Notes: a model not told the origin generated them from the sequence alone. A stretch of DNA of 64,000 nt from Bin87 sp034423115 (GCA_034423115.1 DAOUJD010000033.1:31198-95197); one strand, 5' to 3'. Positions 7,970 to 16,185 are shown, numbered from the stretch's first letter. Translations and numbers: made by a program.

Positions 7970-8281
7970 TCAACGTGATGTTAGTGTAACCCGTACGGTG
8001 CCATCAGGTTCATGGACGTGATTGCCCAGCGCAACTTCGATGTTCTCCAAAGCGTCGAGGATGCGCTGCTGATTGGCTTTGACCTCAGCCATATCCTCTT
8101 GCAACTTAGCCACATCCTCTTGCAACTCAGCCACGCTTATTCTCAGGCTGGAAACGTCTTCCTGGAGGTGCCGGGTGTCGTTATCCAGGCGCACGACAAA
8201 AACCATTATAGCGATGATGGCCCCGGCGATGGGCAGAACCACCGGAGCGAGCGCTGAGATTCTTTGAATCCAACTGTCCAT
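7970..8281 (-). CDS. Small membrane-anchored coiled-coil protein
   Basis: About 103 residues from ATG 8281. A single hydrophobic helix (ALAPVVLPIAGAIIAIMVFVV, first 30 residues) is followed by a heptad-rich region with repeated LQEDV units (about 38-75) and a short polar tail. Two 21-bp near-identical units code for the tandem LQEDV. The layout suggests an N-terminal membrane anchor with a cytoplasmic coiled coil. Other small coiled-coil membrane proteins lie at 19232 and 38172. No enzymatic motif; function unknown. A longer start at 8338 is possible but adds Cys-rich sequence not typical of the locus. Confidence 0.55.
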   Translation of the reverse strand: MDSWIQRISALAPVVLPIAGAIIAIMVFVVRLDNDTRHLQEDVSSLRISVAELQEDVAKLQEDMAEVKANQQRILDALENIEVALGNHVHEPDGTVRVTLTSR

Positions 8282-8493
8282 AATTCCGCGGAGGGCAACC
8301 GGGAGGCATCCCATCGCACCATGACAAGAGTACCACACTTAATATGCAGAATACGTTCAAGTACGTGCCCAAGCAGTCCAAATCCCACGCCTCCGGGAAT
8401 AGCCTGAACCGCAATGACAAAGCGCCAACGCGTGGACCAACAACGTTGGTGTAACATGGGCAAATATCGACGCTGATTATTGGGAATAACGAT

Positions 8494-10224
8494 ATGACCA
8501 CCACCGACACCACACCCAACCGCCTCTACTTCGGCGACAACCTCGACATCCTGCGCCAGCACGTCGCCGACGAGTCGGTTGACCTGATCTACCTGGACCC
8601 GCCCTTCAACTCCAACGCCACCTACAACGTGCTGTTCCGCGAGCGGTCGGGCGAGGAATCGGCGGCGCAGATCACCGCCTTCGAGGACACCTGGCACTGG
8701 GGTTGGGAGTCGGAGACGGCCTACCAGGACGTGGTGACCCAGGGGCCGGAGAAGGTCGGCAGTCTGCTGTCCGCCCTGCGCCAGTTCCTGGGCCAGAACG
8801 ACATGATGGCCTACCTCACCATGATGGCCCAGCGCATGACCGAACTGCACCGCGTCCTCAAACCCACGGGCAGCATCTACCTCCACTGCGACCCGACGGC
8901 GAGCCACTATCTGAAACTGCTGCTGGATGCGGTGTTTGGGGCAACGAATTTTCGTAGTGAGATAGTTTGGAAAAGGACCAGTGCCCATAGCGATGCCAAA
9001 CAAGGCCGTAAACAACATGGGCGTATCCACGATATCTTGCTGTATTACACAAAGAGCGCAGAATGGACTTGGAACGTCATATACACGCAATACGATCAAG
9101 AATACGTGGACAACTTTTATCGCCACGTAGAATCCGGTAACGGGCGCAGGTATCGGGTTGGTGATCTCACTGCCGCTAAACCGGGAGGAGACACTACATA
9201 CGAGTGGAGGATCAAACGCCCCAAAGAAGGAGAATGGGAAGCTGATGTAACAAACGAATGGCAAACCCCACGGGCAGATTGGGAATACAAAGGAGTGCCA
9301 CCCTATCAAGGCCGCTACTGGGCCTTTTCGCAAGAAAACATGAGGCAATTCGCACGCGAAGGCCGATTGGTTTATTCCAAATCAGGCACGCCCCAATACA
9401 AACGGTATCTCGACGAAATGCCTGGGGTGCCGTTGCAAGACTGGTGGGATGACATTCGCCCCATAAGTCCGAGGGCCCGTGAGCGGCTCGGCTACCCGAC
9501 GCAGAAGCCGGAGGCGCTGCTGGAGCGGATCATCAACGCCAGCAGCAACGAGGGCGACGTGGTGCTGGACCCCTTCTGCGGGTGCGGCACCGCCACCGTG
9601 GCCGCCGAGCGGCTCAACCGCCGCTGGATCGGCATCGACATCACCCACCTTGCCATCACGCTGGTGCGCCACCGCCTGCGGGACAGCTTCGGCGACGAGC
9701 TGCGGCCCTATGAGATCGTCGGGCAACCCACGGATACCGGCAGCGCGGGCGCCCTGGCCGAGCACGACCGCTACCAGTTCGAGTGGTGGGCGCTGGGCCT
9801 GGTGGACGCCCGGCCGGCCAACGACCGGCGACGGGGCGCGGACGCCGGCGTGGACGGCTACATCAACTTCTTCGACGACAACAGCGGCCGGCCCAAGCGC
9901 ATCATCGCGCAGGTGAAGAGCGGCCACGTCAACCGGGGGATGATCGCCACCCTGAAGGGCGACATGGAGCGGGAGCACGCGACGCTGGGGGTGTTCATCA
10001 CGCTGCAACCACCAACGGAGCCCATGCGTCAGGAAGCGTTGTCCGCCGGCATCTACACGCCCGAGCACTTCCCCGACCAGCAGTACCCGCGCCTCCAGAT
10101 CCTCACCATCGACCAACTGCTGGCCGGTGCCAGCGTGGCCTACCCGAGAGGCGGCGTGCCGGCCACGTTCCGGCAGGCGCCCCGCCGTCGCCGCAGCCAG
10201 GGCCAACAAAGCGCGCTCGTGTAG
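8494..10224 (+). CDS. DNA methyltransferase fused to an Mrr-like nuclease domain
   Basis: 576 residues. Residues about 8-145 hold the catalytic motif IV, DPPF (35-38). Residues about 149-325 are the variable segment expected to contain the target-recognition domain. The S-adenosylmethionine motif I, DPFCGCGTA, follows at about 360. The order IV - recognition - I is that of beta-class N4-cytosine/N6-adenine methyltransferases. After it, residues about 440-555 carry GADAGVDGYI and AQVKSG, the D-x(n)-Q-x-K pattern of Mrr-like restriction endonuclease domains. It may thus be a one-gene restriction-modification enzyme. Bases about 8938-9470 are clearly AT-richer (47 percent GC in line 9001) than the flanks (72 percent in line 9541). 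No separate restriction subunit is nearby. Confidence 0.85.
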   Translation: MTTTDTTPNRLYFGDNLDILRQHVADESVDLIYLDPPFNSNATYNVLFRERSGEESAAQITAFEDTWHWGWESETAYQDVVTQGPEKVGSLLSALRQFLGQNDMMAYLTMMAQRMTELHRVLKPTGSIYLHCDPTASHYLKLLLDAVFGATNFRSEIVWKRTSAHSDAKQGRKQHGRIHDILLYYTKSAEWTWNVIYTQYDQEYVDNFYRHVESGNGRRYRVGDLTAAKPGGDTTYEWRIKRPKEGEWEADVTNEWQTPRADWEYKGVPPYQGRYWAFSQENMRQFAREGRLVYSKSGTPQYKRYLDEMPGVPLQDWWDDIRPISPRARERLGYPTQKPEALLERIINASSNEGDVVLDPFCGCGTATVAAERLNRRWIGIDITHLAITLVRHRLRDSFGDELRPYEIVGQPTDTGSAGALAEHDRYQFEWWALGLVDARPANDRRRGADAGVDGYINFFDDNSGRPKRIIAQVKSGHVNRGMIATLKGDMEREHATLGVFITLQPPTEPMRQEALSAGIYTPEHFPDQQYPRLQILTIDQLLAGASVAYPRGGVPATFRQAPRRRRSQGQQSALV

Positions 10225-10269
10225 GTGAACACACAAAACGGTAGAGGCGAATCCGCCTGAGGCGGACTC

Positions 10270-10599
10270 GCCCCTGCGCGACCAGATACGGCGCCTGTAG
10301 GGGCGAGGCATGCCTCGCCCCCACCCACGCCGACAACATCGAACGACCCCGATCCATCGAACCACCCTGATCCGATGACCAGGGCCATTCCAAAGTTACG
10401 TGATCTTCTTGCATCCGCTCGTCCTGAGCTGCCGTAGGTCCGCCTGTGGCGAGTTGAAGGACGCGCTCGTGGTTCGACAGGCTCACCATGAGCGGGACGC
10501 ATGGAGACTTTGAAAAGGCCCGATCCAATGACACTTCCCCCTTGCCCCTCATCTCCACCCATCCTTACCATTCAACTATCCAACCGTCCGAATCCAACG
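10270..10599. repeat. Long intergenic repeat, copy 1, interrupted by family A element
   Basis: 10270-10379 plus 10524-10599 match 10904-11066 closely (GTAGGGGCGAGGCATGCCTC, CCGACAACATCGAAC, CCTTGCCCC, ACTATCCAACCG and CCGAATCCAAC in the same order). The break is exactly at the family A insertion. Part of the same block also occurs in reverse at 24713-24770. Confidence 0.8.
10380..10523. mobile_element. Family A non-autonomous element, copy 2, with empty-site evidence
   Basis: Ends CAGGGCCATTCCAAAGT and ACTTTGAAAAGGCCC. Flanked by TCCGATGAC (10371-10379) and TCCAATGAC (10524-10532), a 9-bp target duplication. The uninterrupted repeat at 10904 has a single CCCGATGAC at this place. Confidence 0.85.
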
Positions 10600-10792
10600 T
10601 AACCGTTCAGGTTTGAGGTGACCATCCCAAACCCAAACCGTCATACCGGCGAAAGCCGGTATCCAAAAACCCTGGTCATCCGCAACCGTGAGCAGGGTAA
10701 AGATTTCCTGAATGCCGGATCAAAGCCTGTCCCCTACCTGACACGGGGTGCGGAATGACGGGTTGAGTGCGAGAATACGTCGACGACTCTGA
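10599..10792. mobile_element. Degenerate family B element
   Basis: Left end GTAACCGTTCAGGTTTGAGG matches the left ends at 46417 and 51654, and the interior matches 51690-51790. The right terminal repeat is not recognisable. AATCCAAC precedes the element and CTTCCAAC follows near 10793, a weak 8-bp duplication. From 10793 to 10903 there is only low-complexity repeat sequence. Confidence 0.5.
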
Positions 10793-10903
10793 TGCTTCCA
10801 ACTTCACGCCGAAGACAGACGTTCTGCCCATCAAGGGAGAGGGGATAATTTAGGCGGTGCATCCTTCGACACGCTCAGGATGAGGTAGGGGCGAATAATT
10901 ATT

Positions 10904-11066
10904 CGCCCGTGCGCGGCCAGATCCGGCGCCTGTAGGGGCGAGGCATGCCTCGCCCCCACCCACGCCGACAACATCGAACCACCCTGACCCGATGACACTC
11001 CCCCCTTGCCCCTACTCTCCATCCATCCGTACCATTAACTATCCAACCGCCCGAATCCAACCCGTC
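10904..11066. repeat. Long intergenic repeat, copy 2 (uninterrupted)
   Basis: Uninterrupted partner of the repeat at 10270-10599. It includes the perfect palindrome GGGGCGAGGCATGCCTCGCC. It shows what the site looked like before the family A insertion in copy 1. Confidence 0.8.
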
Positions 11067-11113
11067 GCCCAACCCCATGCCAGTCCATTCGATTATCCAC
11101 ACGCACCGATGTA

Positions 11114-11150
11114 GTCCGCTCATGGTGAGCCTGTCGAACCACGAGCGGAC
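11114..11150. repeat. 37-bp palindromic repeat (intergenic copy)
   Basis: Identical over its full length to 1407-1443 inside the MFS gene. The surrounding 10225-11487 contains no gene that I can support. Confidence 0.9.
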
Positions 11151-11347
11151 GGTTCGCTTACCAATATCCCGGATGGTATTTGCTGCTCGGATGATCAGAT
11201 AACCGAATGACCCTGCACCCCACACCAGTCCAATACCCAACTCCAAACGTCGCGCCCCCAAATCCTCCCATCAGCCCGCCAAAACCATCAAATCCGCCGC
11301 CAAAACCGCTCTCGCCGCCCCCATTTGCCCCCAAAACCCAACCCAAC

Positions 11348-11400
11348 GCCCTACTCAAATAAACGGAAATGAGCGGAAATGAGCGGGATTTCGCCAAAAT
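11348..11400 (+). promoter_or_regulatory. Conserved block upstream of the 110-residue orphan gene
   Basis: The stretch GCCCTACTCAAATAAACGG, two GGAAATGAGC-like units, then GGGATTTCGCC recurs almost unchanged, inverted, at 24492-24544. Both copies lie 75-90 bases before paralogous genes. Its conservation outside coding sequence suggests a regulatory or mobile-element role. Confidence 0.5.
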
Positions 11401-11487
11401 CGCCACCATCTCATCACAATACCCAATCCCATTCATCCCCTTTATCCCCTTTATCCATGTAAATACCCTCCCGTCAGAGGTAACCCC

Positions 11488-11820
11488 ATGACCCTCTCCC
11501 AAATCCGCCGTCGCATCAACGCCCTCAAGCGCAGGTTCGCCCTGGAACTCACCATCATCAAGCTCCGACGCATCGCCGAAGCCGTCGCTGACCACTGGGA
11601 TCCTTCCCAACCCCCCGAACCGGCTGAAGTCATCGAGCGCTTCGTCAAAGCCGGCTGCCGCCTCCCCACCTTCGCCAACCTCAGCCGCTACCTCAACCAA
11701 ACCCAACGCCAGGGGGACATCCCTCACCCTGAAGACATCGTAATCAACCTGCTTCCCTGGATTGACGGCGACCGCTACCACAAATTCCTCCGCTGGGACC
11801 TTCCCGCCCCCGCGCGTTAG
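11488..11820 (+). CDS. Conserved orphan protein of 110 residues (copy 1)
   Basis: No family recognised. The N-terminal 35 residues are basic and helical (SQIRRRIN, KRRFALELTI, IKLRRIAEAV); the middle has PPEPAEVIERFVKAGCRLPTF; the end is IVINLLPWIDGDRYHKFLRW. A paralogue at 24084-24416 has the same length. The two differ mainly at about residues 65-77, while both ends are nearly identical. AGAGGT lies seven bases before ATG. The basic start suggests nucleic-acid contact, but this is inference. Each copy lies in repeat-rich DNA and shares upstream sequence with the other, so gene and flank may move together. Confidence 0.72.
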   Translation: MTLSQIRRRINALKRRFALELTIIKLRRIAEAVADHWDPSQPPEPAEVIERFVKAGCRLPTFANLSRYLNQTQRQGDIPHPEDIVINLLPWIDGDRYHKFLRWDLPAPAR

Positions 11821-11822
11821 CC

Positions 11823-11900
11823 ATCCCCCCGCCGTCATCCCTGTCCCCCGCCGTCATCCCCACACCCCCACCGTCATTCCCACACCCCCACCGTCATTCC
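11823..11900. repeat. Short tandem repeat, CACCGTCATTCCCACACCCC-like units
   Basis: Four imperfect units of about 18-20 bases (CCGCCGTCATCCC.., CCACCGTCATTCC..) immediately after the orphan gene's stop. The arms resemble the CCGTCATTCC ends of other dispersed repeats, so it may have grown by slippage. The rest of 11901-12030 holds a further GGAATCC/CGGAACGACGG palindrome. Confidence 0.7.
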
Positions 11901-12030
11901 AGACTTGATCCGGAATCCACGAACGTCCTGCTGCCGCCAACGTTGGGTACGCCGGCATCTTCCGGATACCGCCCTGCGCCGGAACGACGGTTTAGCCGAT
12001 TCAGCCCGGCAATCGAACGGTCCTGCCTTC

Positions 12031-12153
12031 CAGGGCCATTCCAAAGTGGCGGAATCCAACCAATCCGCTCGTCCTGAGCCTGTCGAAGGACGGTCCTCAT
12101 GGTTCGACAGGCTCACCATGAACGGACGTTGGGCGACTTTGGAATGACCCTTG
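12031..12153. mobile_element. Family A non-autonomous element, copy 3
   Basis: Ends CAGGGCCATTCCAAAGTGGC and GCGACTTTGGAATGACCCTTG. Flanked by CCTGCCTTC (12022-12030) and CCTGCCTCC (12154-12162), a 9-bp duplication with one mismatch. Confidence 0.8.
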
Positions 12154-12228
12154 CCTGCCTCCGTGGTCCGGTGGTCGGTGTGCCGTATCGTATAATGCGG
12201 CCATTCGATTTGCGGAGTCATCGCACCC

Positions 12229-13503
12229 ATGGCAATACTGAAACCCTTTCGCGGCTGCCGATTTGATCCCAGCGTGGTGGGCAACCTTTCCGACGTGATC
12301 TGCCCGCCCTACGACATGATCGGGCCGGAGCTGAAAACCGAGTTGCAGGGGCGCAGCCCGTACAACGCCGTGCACCTGGAGGGCGGCGAGCAGCCCGACC
12401 CGGTGGACCCGCAGGCAGGCTACCAGCAGGCGGCCCAACTATTCCGGCAGTGGCTGTCGGACGGCGCGCTGCACCAGGACGACGGGCCGTGTTTCTACCT
12501 GATGCGCCACGCCTATGACTTCGGCGGGCGGCGTCGGCAGCACGTGGGGCTGTTCGCGGACGTGCTGGTGGAGGACTACGACGCGGGGGCGGTGCTGCCC
12601 CACGAGTTCACGCGGGAGCCGGCGGTGCTCGACCGGGTGGCGCTGCTGGACGCGTGCCAGGCCCAGTTCAGCCCGATCATGTCGCTGTACCGCGACTCTG
12701 ACGGCGACCTGCAACGCATCTTTGACGGCGTGCTGGAAAACGCGCCGGACGCCACGGGAACAACTCCGGCCGGCGGCAACGCGGAACTGTGGCGCATCGC
12801 CGACGCTGAGACGCAGGCAGCCATCACCGACACCTTCGCCGGCCGGCCGGTGTTCCTGGCCGACGGGCACCACCGCTACGAGGCGGCGCTCCGCTACAGC
12901 CGGAGCCAGGCCGGCACGGCTGGCGACGCGGCGAGCAACTACGTGATGATGACGCTGGTAGAGTTCGACGACCCGGGGCTGCTCCTGCTGCCCTATCACC
13001 GGGTGGCCGGCGGGATGGACGACGAGCAGATGTCGGACGTGCGGGCGCTGATGGACGGGCTGTTCGACTCGCGACCGCTGGACCCCGACATCACGCCGGC
13101 CGGCGCGGTGGCCGAGGTGGCGCGGATGGGCGAGGACGCCCACTGCTTCGCGGTGTTCTGGAGCGACGGGCCGCCGACCCTGCATACCATGCGCGCCGGC
13201 GTGGGTTGGCAGAGTTGGGGTCAGTTGGCCGTGTCCGAGGCGTGGGTGCTGCAGGAGCGGGTGCTGGCGCCGGCGCTGGGGGACGCGCTGGGCGAGTGCA
13301 TCGACTACAGCCCCGACCACGACGGCATCGTGCAGCGGGTGAACCTGGGTGAGCAGCAGATGGCCATCCTGCTCAAGCCGTTCCCGCTGGAACCGTTCCG
13401 GCAGATCGTGAGCGCGGGCAACCGGCTGCCGCCCAAGTCAACATTCTTCTACCCCAAGCTGCCCACCGGCCTGGTCATCAACCGCCTGGACGGCAGCATC
13501 TAG
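12229..13503 (+). CDS. DUF1015 family protein
   Basis: 424 residues, spanning the whole DUF1015 domain. The start AILKPFRGCRFDPSVVGNL, the ICPPYDMI segment (about 24-31) and the FLADGHHRYEAAL motif (about 209-221) are typical of the family. Biochemical function is not established; the conserved DGHHR has led to suggestions of a kinase- or ParB-like fold, which I cannot test here. It is probably cytosolic. TATAAT at about 12191 may be its -10 box. Uma2 follows after 16 bases on the same strand and may be co-transcribed. Family call is firm, function unknown. Confidence 0.9.
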   Translation: MAILKPFRGCRFDPSVVGNLSDVICPPYDMIGPELKTELQGRSPYNAVHLEGGEQPDPVDPQAGYQQAAQLFRQWLSDGALHQDDGPCFYLMRHAYDFGGRRRQHVGLFADVLVEDYDAGAVLPHEFTREPAVLDRVALLDACQAQFSPIMSLYRDSDGDLQRIFDGVLENAPDATGTTPAGGNAELWRIADAETQAAITDTFAGRPVFLADGHHRYEAALRYSRSQAGTAGDAASNYVMMTLVEFDDPGLLLLPYHRVAGGMDDEQMSDVRALMDGLFDSRPLDPDITPAGAVAEVARMGEDAHCFAVFWSDGPPTLHTMRAGVGWQSWGQLAVSEAWVLQERVLAPALGDALGECIDYSPDHDGIVQRVNLGEQQMAILLKPFPLEPFRQIVSAGNRLPPKSTFFYPKLPTGLVINRLDGSI

Positions 13504-13519
13504 GCCGGGAGGATGCGCC

Positions 13520-14122
13520 ATGACCACAACTGTCGCGCCACCAGTAATTTCGCCGACCGAACATGAATGTGGCCGTTCCCGCCGGCTGTTCACCGTGGAC
13601 GAGCTCCACGTCATGGACGCGGCCGGCATATTTGACAACGGTGAGCGCATCGAACTGCTGGATGGGGAGATTATCGTAATGCCGCCAATCGGGGACCCCC
13701 ATGCTGATGGAACCGATCGACTGGGAGGAGACCTAACCTACACACTCCACGGCAGGGCACGAGTACGTGTCCAAGGGCCGGTGAGGATCAACGACGACAA
13801 TTTGTTGCAACCTGACGTCGCCGTTCTCCTATTGCGTGAGGACTATCATCGTCGGGCGCCCACGCCGGCGGATGTGCTGCTGCTGATCGAGGTGGCCGAC
13901 ACGTCGCTGGAGTTTGACCGGGAGGTGAAGTTGACGCGGTATGCCGCCGCCGGTATCCCCGAGGTGTGGATCGTGAACCTGCGGATGCGTCAGGTGGAGG
14001 GCCACTCGGATCCGGTGGACGGGACGTACCGCAGCCGGCGAGTGGTGACGGCGGAGGGGCGCATCGGCCCACTGGCGTTTCCGGACGTTGCGCTGGCGGT
14101 GTCCGATTTCCTGCTGGAATGA
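13520..14122 (+). CDS. Uma2 family (DUF820) endonuclease-like protein
   Basis: 200 residues of the Uma2/DUF820 family, a PD-(D/E)xK nuclease fold. Visible motifs are IELLDGEIIVMPP (about 43-55), the acidic LLQPDVAVLL (about 94-103) and LLIEVADTSLEFDREVKLTRYAAAGIPEVWIV (about 117-150), which carries the E-V-x-K-type active-site arrangement (EVADTSL then K). Start supported by GGGAGGATG before ATG. It follows the DUF1015 gene closely. Uma2 genes are numerous in cyanobacteria and Chloroflexota; their biological role is unresolved. Three more members occur in this window. Confidence 0.88.
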   Translation: MTTTVAPPVISPTEHECGRSRRLFTVDELHVMDAAGIFDNGERIELLDGEIIVMPPIGDPHADGTDRLGGDLTYTLHGRARVRVQGPVRINDDNLLQPDVAVLLLREDYHRRAPTPADVLLLIEVADTSLEFDREVKLTRYAAAGIPEVWIVNLRMRQVEGHSDPVDGTYRSRRVVTAEGRIGPLAFPDVALAVSDFLLE

Positions 14123-14220
14123 CGCCGCAGGATGACCGTTAGGGGGTAAATTTAGGGCGCGTTGTTGAGTTCTCAGGAAGCAGGTGGCAGCAGCGTCAAA
14201 TGGCGCGTTGACCCCGCCGC

Positions 14221-14249
14221 TTGTTTGGCCTGTCAACCTTTGTTACAAT
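14221..14249 (+). promoter_or_regulatory. Sigma-70-type promoter of the dienelactone hydrolase gene
   Basis: TTGTTT (14221-14226), 17-base spacer, TACAAT (14244-14249). It lies about 96 bases before the ATG at 14346. The remaining gap from 14123 holds nothing else recognisable. Confidence 0.55.
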
Positions 14250-14345
14250 TCCGGCGCACGAAAGGCACGGACGGTGGAAGGCGACTAAACGCCGACTTCA
14301 CGCCGCACCAGCGTCCTTTGCGTAACCAATGGAGGAGGAGATACT

Positions 14346-15134
14346 ATGCCGTCGTTCTGGGAAAATATCCGCATGCCAGACCCCACGGGCGAGCGCGAAT
14401 CGGGGGCCAACATTGCCGAAGGCGGTGACATGGCCGCTTACGTCAGCTTTCCGCCGCCAAGCGTGGGCACCAACCTGCCCGCCGTCATCGTCGTCCAGGA
14501 AGCTTTTGGCGTCAACCGGCACATCCAGCGCGTCGCGGACCAGTTTGCCGCGGAAGGCTACGTAGCCGTGGCGCCGGCCCTGTTCCACAGGAACGAGCGC
14601 AACCCCAACCCCAGCCTGGGTTACACCCCCGATGACTTTGACGCCGCCATCAACACCTACATGCCCGAATTGACCGGCGGGGGCATCATCGCCGACATCA
14701 ACGCCACCATAGACTACCTGCAGCGCACGTATCCCCGCACCCGCGGACAGAAGATCGGAATCGTCGGGTACTGCATGGGCGGCCGCGTGGTCTATCTCGC
14801 CGCCAGCTCCTGCGATGGCCTGAGCGCCGGCGTCGTTTACTACGGCGGCGCGATCCTGGCCGCTTACGGCGACGGCGTGACCCCGATCGACGGGACTGCC
14901 AGCATCAACATTCCGCTGATGGGCAACTTCGGCGATACGGACGGGAACCCGACACCGGATGACGTGGCGCAGATTTCGGCGGCGCTGACCGCAGCCGGAA
15001 AGGCGCACGACTTCAAGTCGTATCCCGACGCCGGCCACGGCTTCAACTGCGACGACCGCGACAGCTACAACGAGGCTGCCGCGTCCGACGCGCAGGCCCG
15101 CACCGTGGCGTTCTTCAACGAACACCTGAAGTAA
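14346..15134 (+). CDS. Dienelactone hydrolase family protein
   Basis: 262 residues with an alpha/beta-hydrolase fold of the DLH type, which hydrolyses lactones or related esters. The triad is visible: Cys143 in GYCMGG, Asp of NFGDTDG (197 or 199) and His231 in DAGHGF. The Glu of VVQEAFG (about 52), which polarises the nucleophilic Cys in DLH enzymes, is also present. The start has an excellent GGAGGAGG seven bases upstream. It is a single gene with its own promoter and a hairpin after it. The exact substrate (dienelactone from aromatic breakdown, or another) is not given by sequence. Confidence 0.9.
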   Translation: MPSFWENIRMPDPTGERESGANIAEGGDMAAYVSFPPPSVGTNLPAVIVVQEAFGVNRHIQRVADQFAAEGYVAVAPALFHRNERNPNPSLGYTPDDFDAAINTYMPELTGGGIIADINATIDYLQRTYPRTRGQKIGIVGYCMGGRVVYLAASSCDGLSAGVVYYGGAILAAYGDGVTPIDGTASINIPLMGNFGDTDGNPTPDDVAQISAALTAAGKAHDFKSYPDAGHGFNCDDRDSYNEAAASDAQARTVAFFNEHLK

Positions 15135-15160
15135 GCGACCGGGTCAATCCGCTTGAACCG

Positions 15161-15190
15161 CGGCCCCCTTGTCAGTGCGCAGGGGGGCCG
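15161..15190 (+). terminator. Hairpin after the dienelactone hydrolase gene
   Basis: CGGCCCCC pairs with GGGGGCCG across a loop of about 13 bases. No long T-run follows, so termination is plausible but not certain. Confidence 0.4.
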
Positions 15191-15245
15191 TTAGCATGTT
15201 TCAAAGATGCCCTTTGGCCGAGTGGTTACCGCGGGAGTCATACCA

Positions 15246-15554
15246 ATGAGCACGCTCAAGGAAAACATCGCCGCCTACGAGGCGATGCAGGACGATCTGG
15301 AACTGGACTACTTCGGCAAGTGGGTCGTGTTCTACGACGAGGCGCTGGCCGGTTCTTACGAAACGTCCGAGGATGCGGTTAACGATGCCATGACGCGGTT
15401 CGGTCGCGGCCCGTACCTGATAAAGCAGGTGGGTGAGCCGCCGCTGCGGGGGTTCTGGCATCCGACTTGGGGGGCCGTATCGCCCGAATCTCCTCTGCCA
15501 CAAGGGTTCTGGCATCCGACCTGGGGGGCCGTACCGGAACGTGCCGACGATTGA
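15246..15554 (+). CDS. DUF5678-like small protein with duplicated C-terminal peptide
   Basis: 102 residues from ATG 15246, with GGGAG eight bases upstream. The segment LDYFGKWVVFYDEALAGSYETSEDAVNDAM fits the DUF5678 pattern (Y-x-G-K-W-V). These proteins are often paired with retropepsin-like proteases, as here. The C-terminus holds the ten-residue peptide GFWHPTWGAV twice, ten residues apart, encoded by a DNA duplication. The 3' end overlaps the protease gene by 14 bases if the latter starts at 15541, indicating coupling. Function unknown. Confidence 0.65.
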   Translation: MSTLKENIAAYEAMQDDLELDYFGKWVVFYDEALAGSYETSEDAVNDAMTRFGRGPYLIKQVGEPPLRGFWHPTWGAVSPESPLPQGFWHPTWGAVPERADD

Positions 15555-15999
15555 TTGCGGTTTTGAGAACCGCCCCGACCAATTGGTGCGCGTTGGCCCT
15601 ACAACCTTGGTCCAAATCGGGTACGACCCCGACTATGAGTCGGGCAATAACTCACAGGGCGCTTTGCCAGCGGCACGTGTCACGGCCCTGTTGGATACCG
15701 GAGCGACCGCTACCTGCATCGACGATGCCCTCGCGATGGAATTGAATTTACCCATCTTCGAACAGGAGAGTGTTTCCGGTGTTCACGGAATCGCGATGAT
15801 GACCAGATATCGCGCCCAAATCCACTTGGCTGAACTCGACACCACCTTGTCCGGTGCATTCTTTGGGGCTCATCTCAGCGCTGGCGGCCAGCCTTACTTG
15901 GCTATCATCGGCAGGGATTTCCTGCGCCACTTCCAGCTGATTTACGACGGACGAACCGGAGCGGTTTCGCTGAGCAACGAGATTGACCCCAGGCCATAG
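15541..15999 (+). CDS. Retropepsin-like aspartic protease
   Basis: About 152 residues. The single-domain aspartyl protease signature ALLDTGATATCID (D-T-G-A) appears about 50 residues in, followed by the flap-like region GVHGIAMMTRYRAQIHL and a C-terminal IIGRDFLRHFQLIYDG, matching the I-I-G-x-D-x-L pattern of retropepsins. Such proteins act as homodimers. I prefer GTG 15541 (VPTIDCGF) to the longer GTG 15433, which would read through the neighbour's duplicated segment in another frame. It overlaps the DUF5678-like gene by 14 bases, a recurrent pairing in bacterial genomes. Target proteins unknown. Confidence 0.75.
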   Translation: MPTIDCGFENRPDQLVRVGPTTLVQIGYDPDYESGNNSQGALPAARVTALLDTGATATCIDDALAMELNLPIFEQESVSGVHGIAMMTRYRAQIHLAELDTTLSGAFFGAHLSAGGQPYLAIIGRDFLRHFQLIYDGRTGAVSLSNEIDPRP

Positions 16000-16023
16000 C
16001 CCTCGCAGCGTTTCCCACCCCGG

Positions 16024-16057
16024 CCTCCTCCTGCGATTGTTGGAGGGGGTTTGGTTG
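16024..16057 (+). terminator. Possible terminator after the protease gene
   Basis: CCTCC pairs with GGAGG across a 10-12-base loop, followed by a GT-rich tail with several T residues (GGTTTGGTTGT). Weak but correctly placed. Confidence 0.4.
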
Positions 16058-16060
16058 TCA

Positions 16061-16101
16061 CATTAATTTTACGGAACCTTTACCGTCCATTAATTTCGCG
16101 G
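16061..16101 (+). promoter_or_regulatory. Direct repeat CATTAATTT-nn-CGG upstream of the siroheme reductase
   Basis: CATTAATTTTACGG (16061-16074) and CATTAATTTCGCGG (16088-16101) start 27 bases apart, about 85-125 bases before ATG 16186. They are AT-rich islands in GC-rich DNA and could be paired operator sites. No known regulator motif is matched. Confidence 0.45.
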
Positions 16102-16185
16102 CAATAGGGGCGCAACACCGACCTTTTACATTGATGGGGCGAATTCGCGAATACGTGGCCCGCCGGCCGCAGGGAGCAACCCCTC

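Noticed and set aside
10103..10571. Small frames containing the peptide MVSLSNHE in intergenic repeats
   Set aside because: The peptide is the translation of the CTCATGGTGAGCCTGTCGAA repeat; the frames run across repeat borders and have no start signals.
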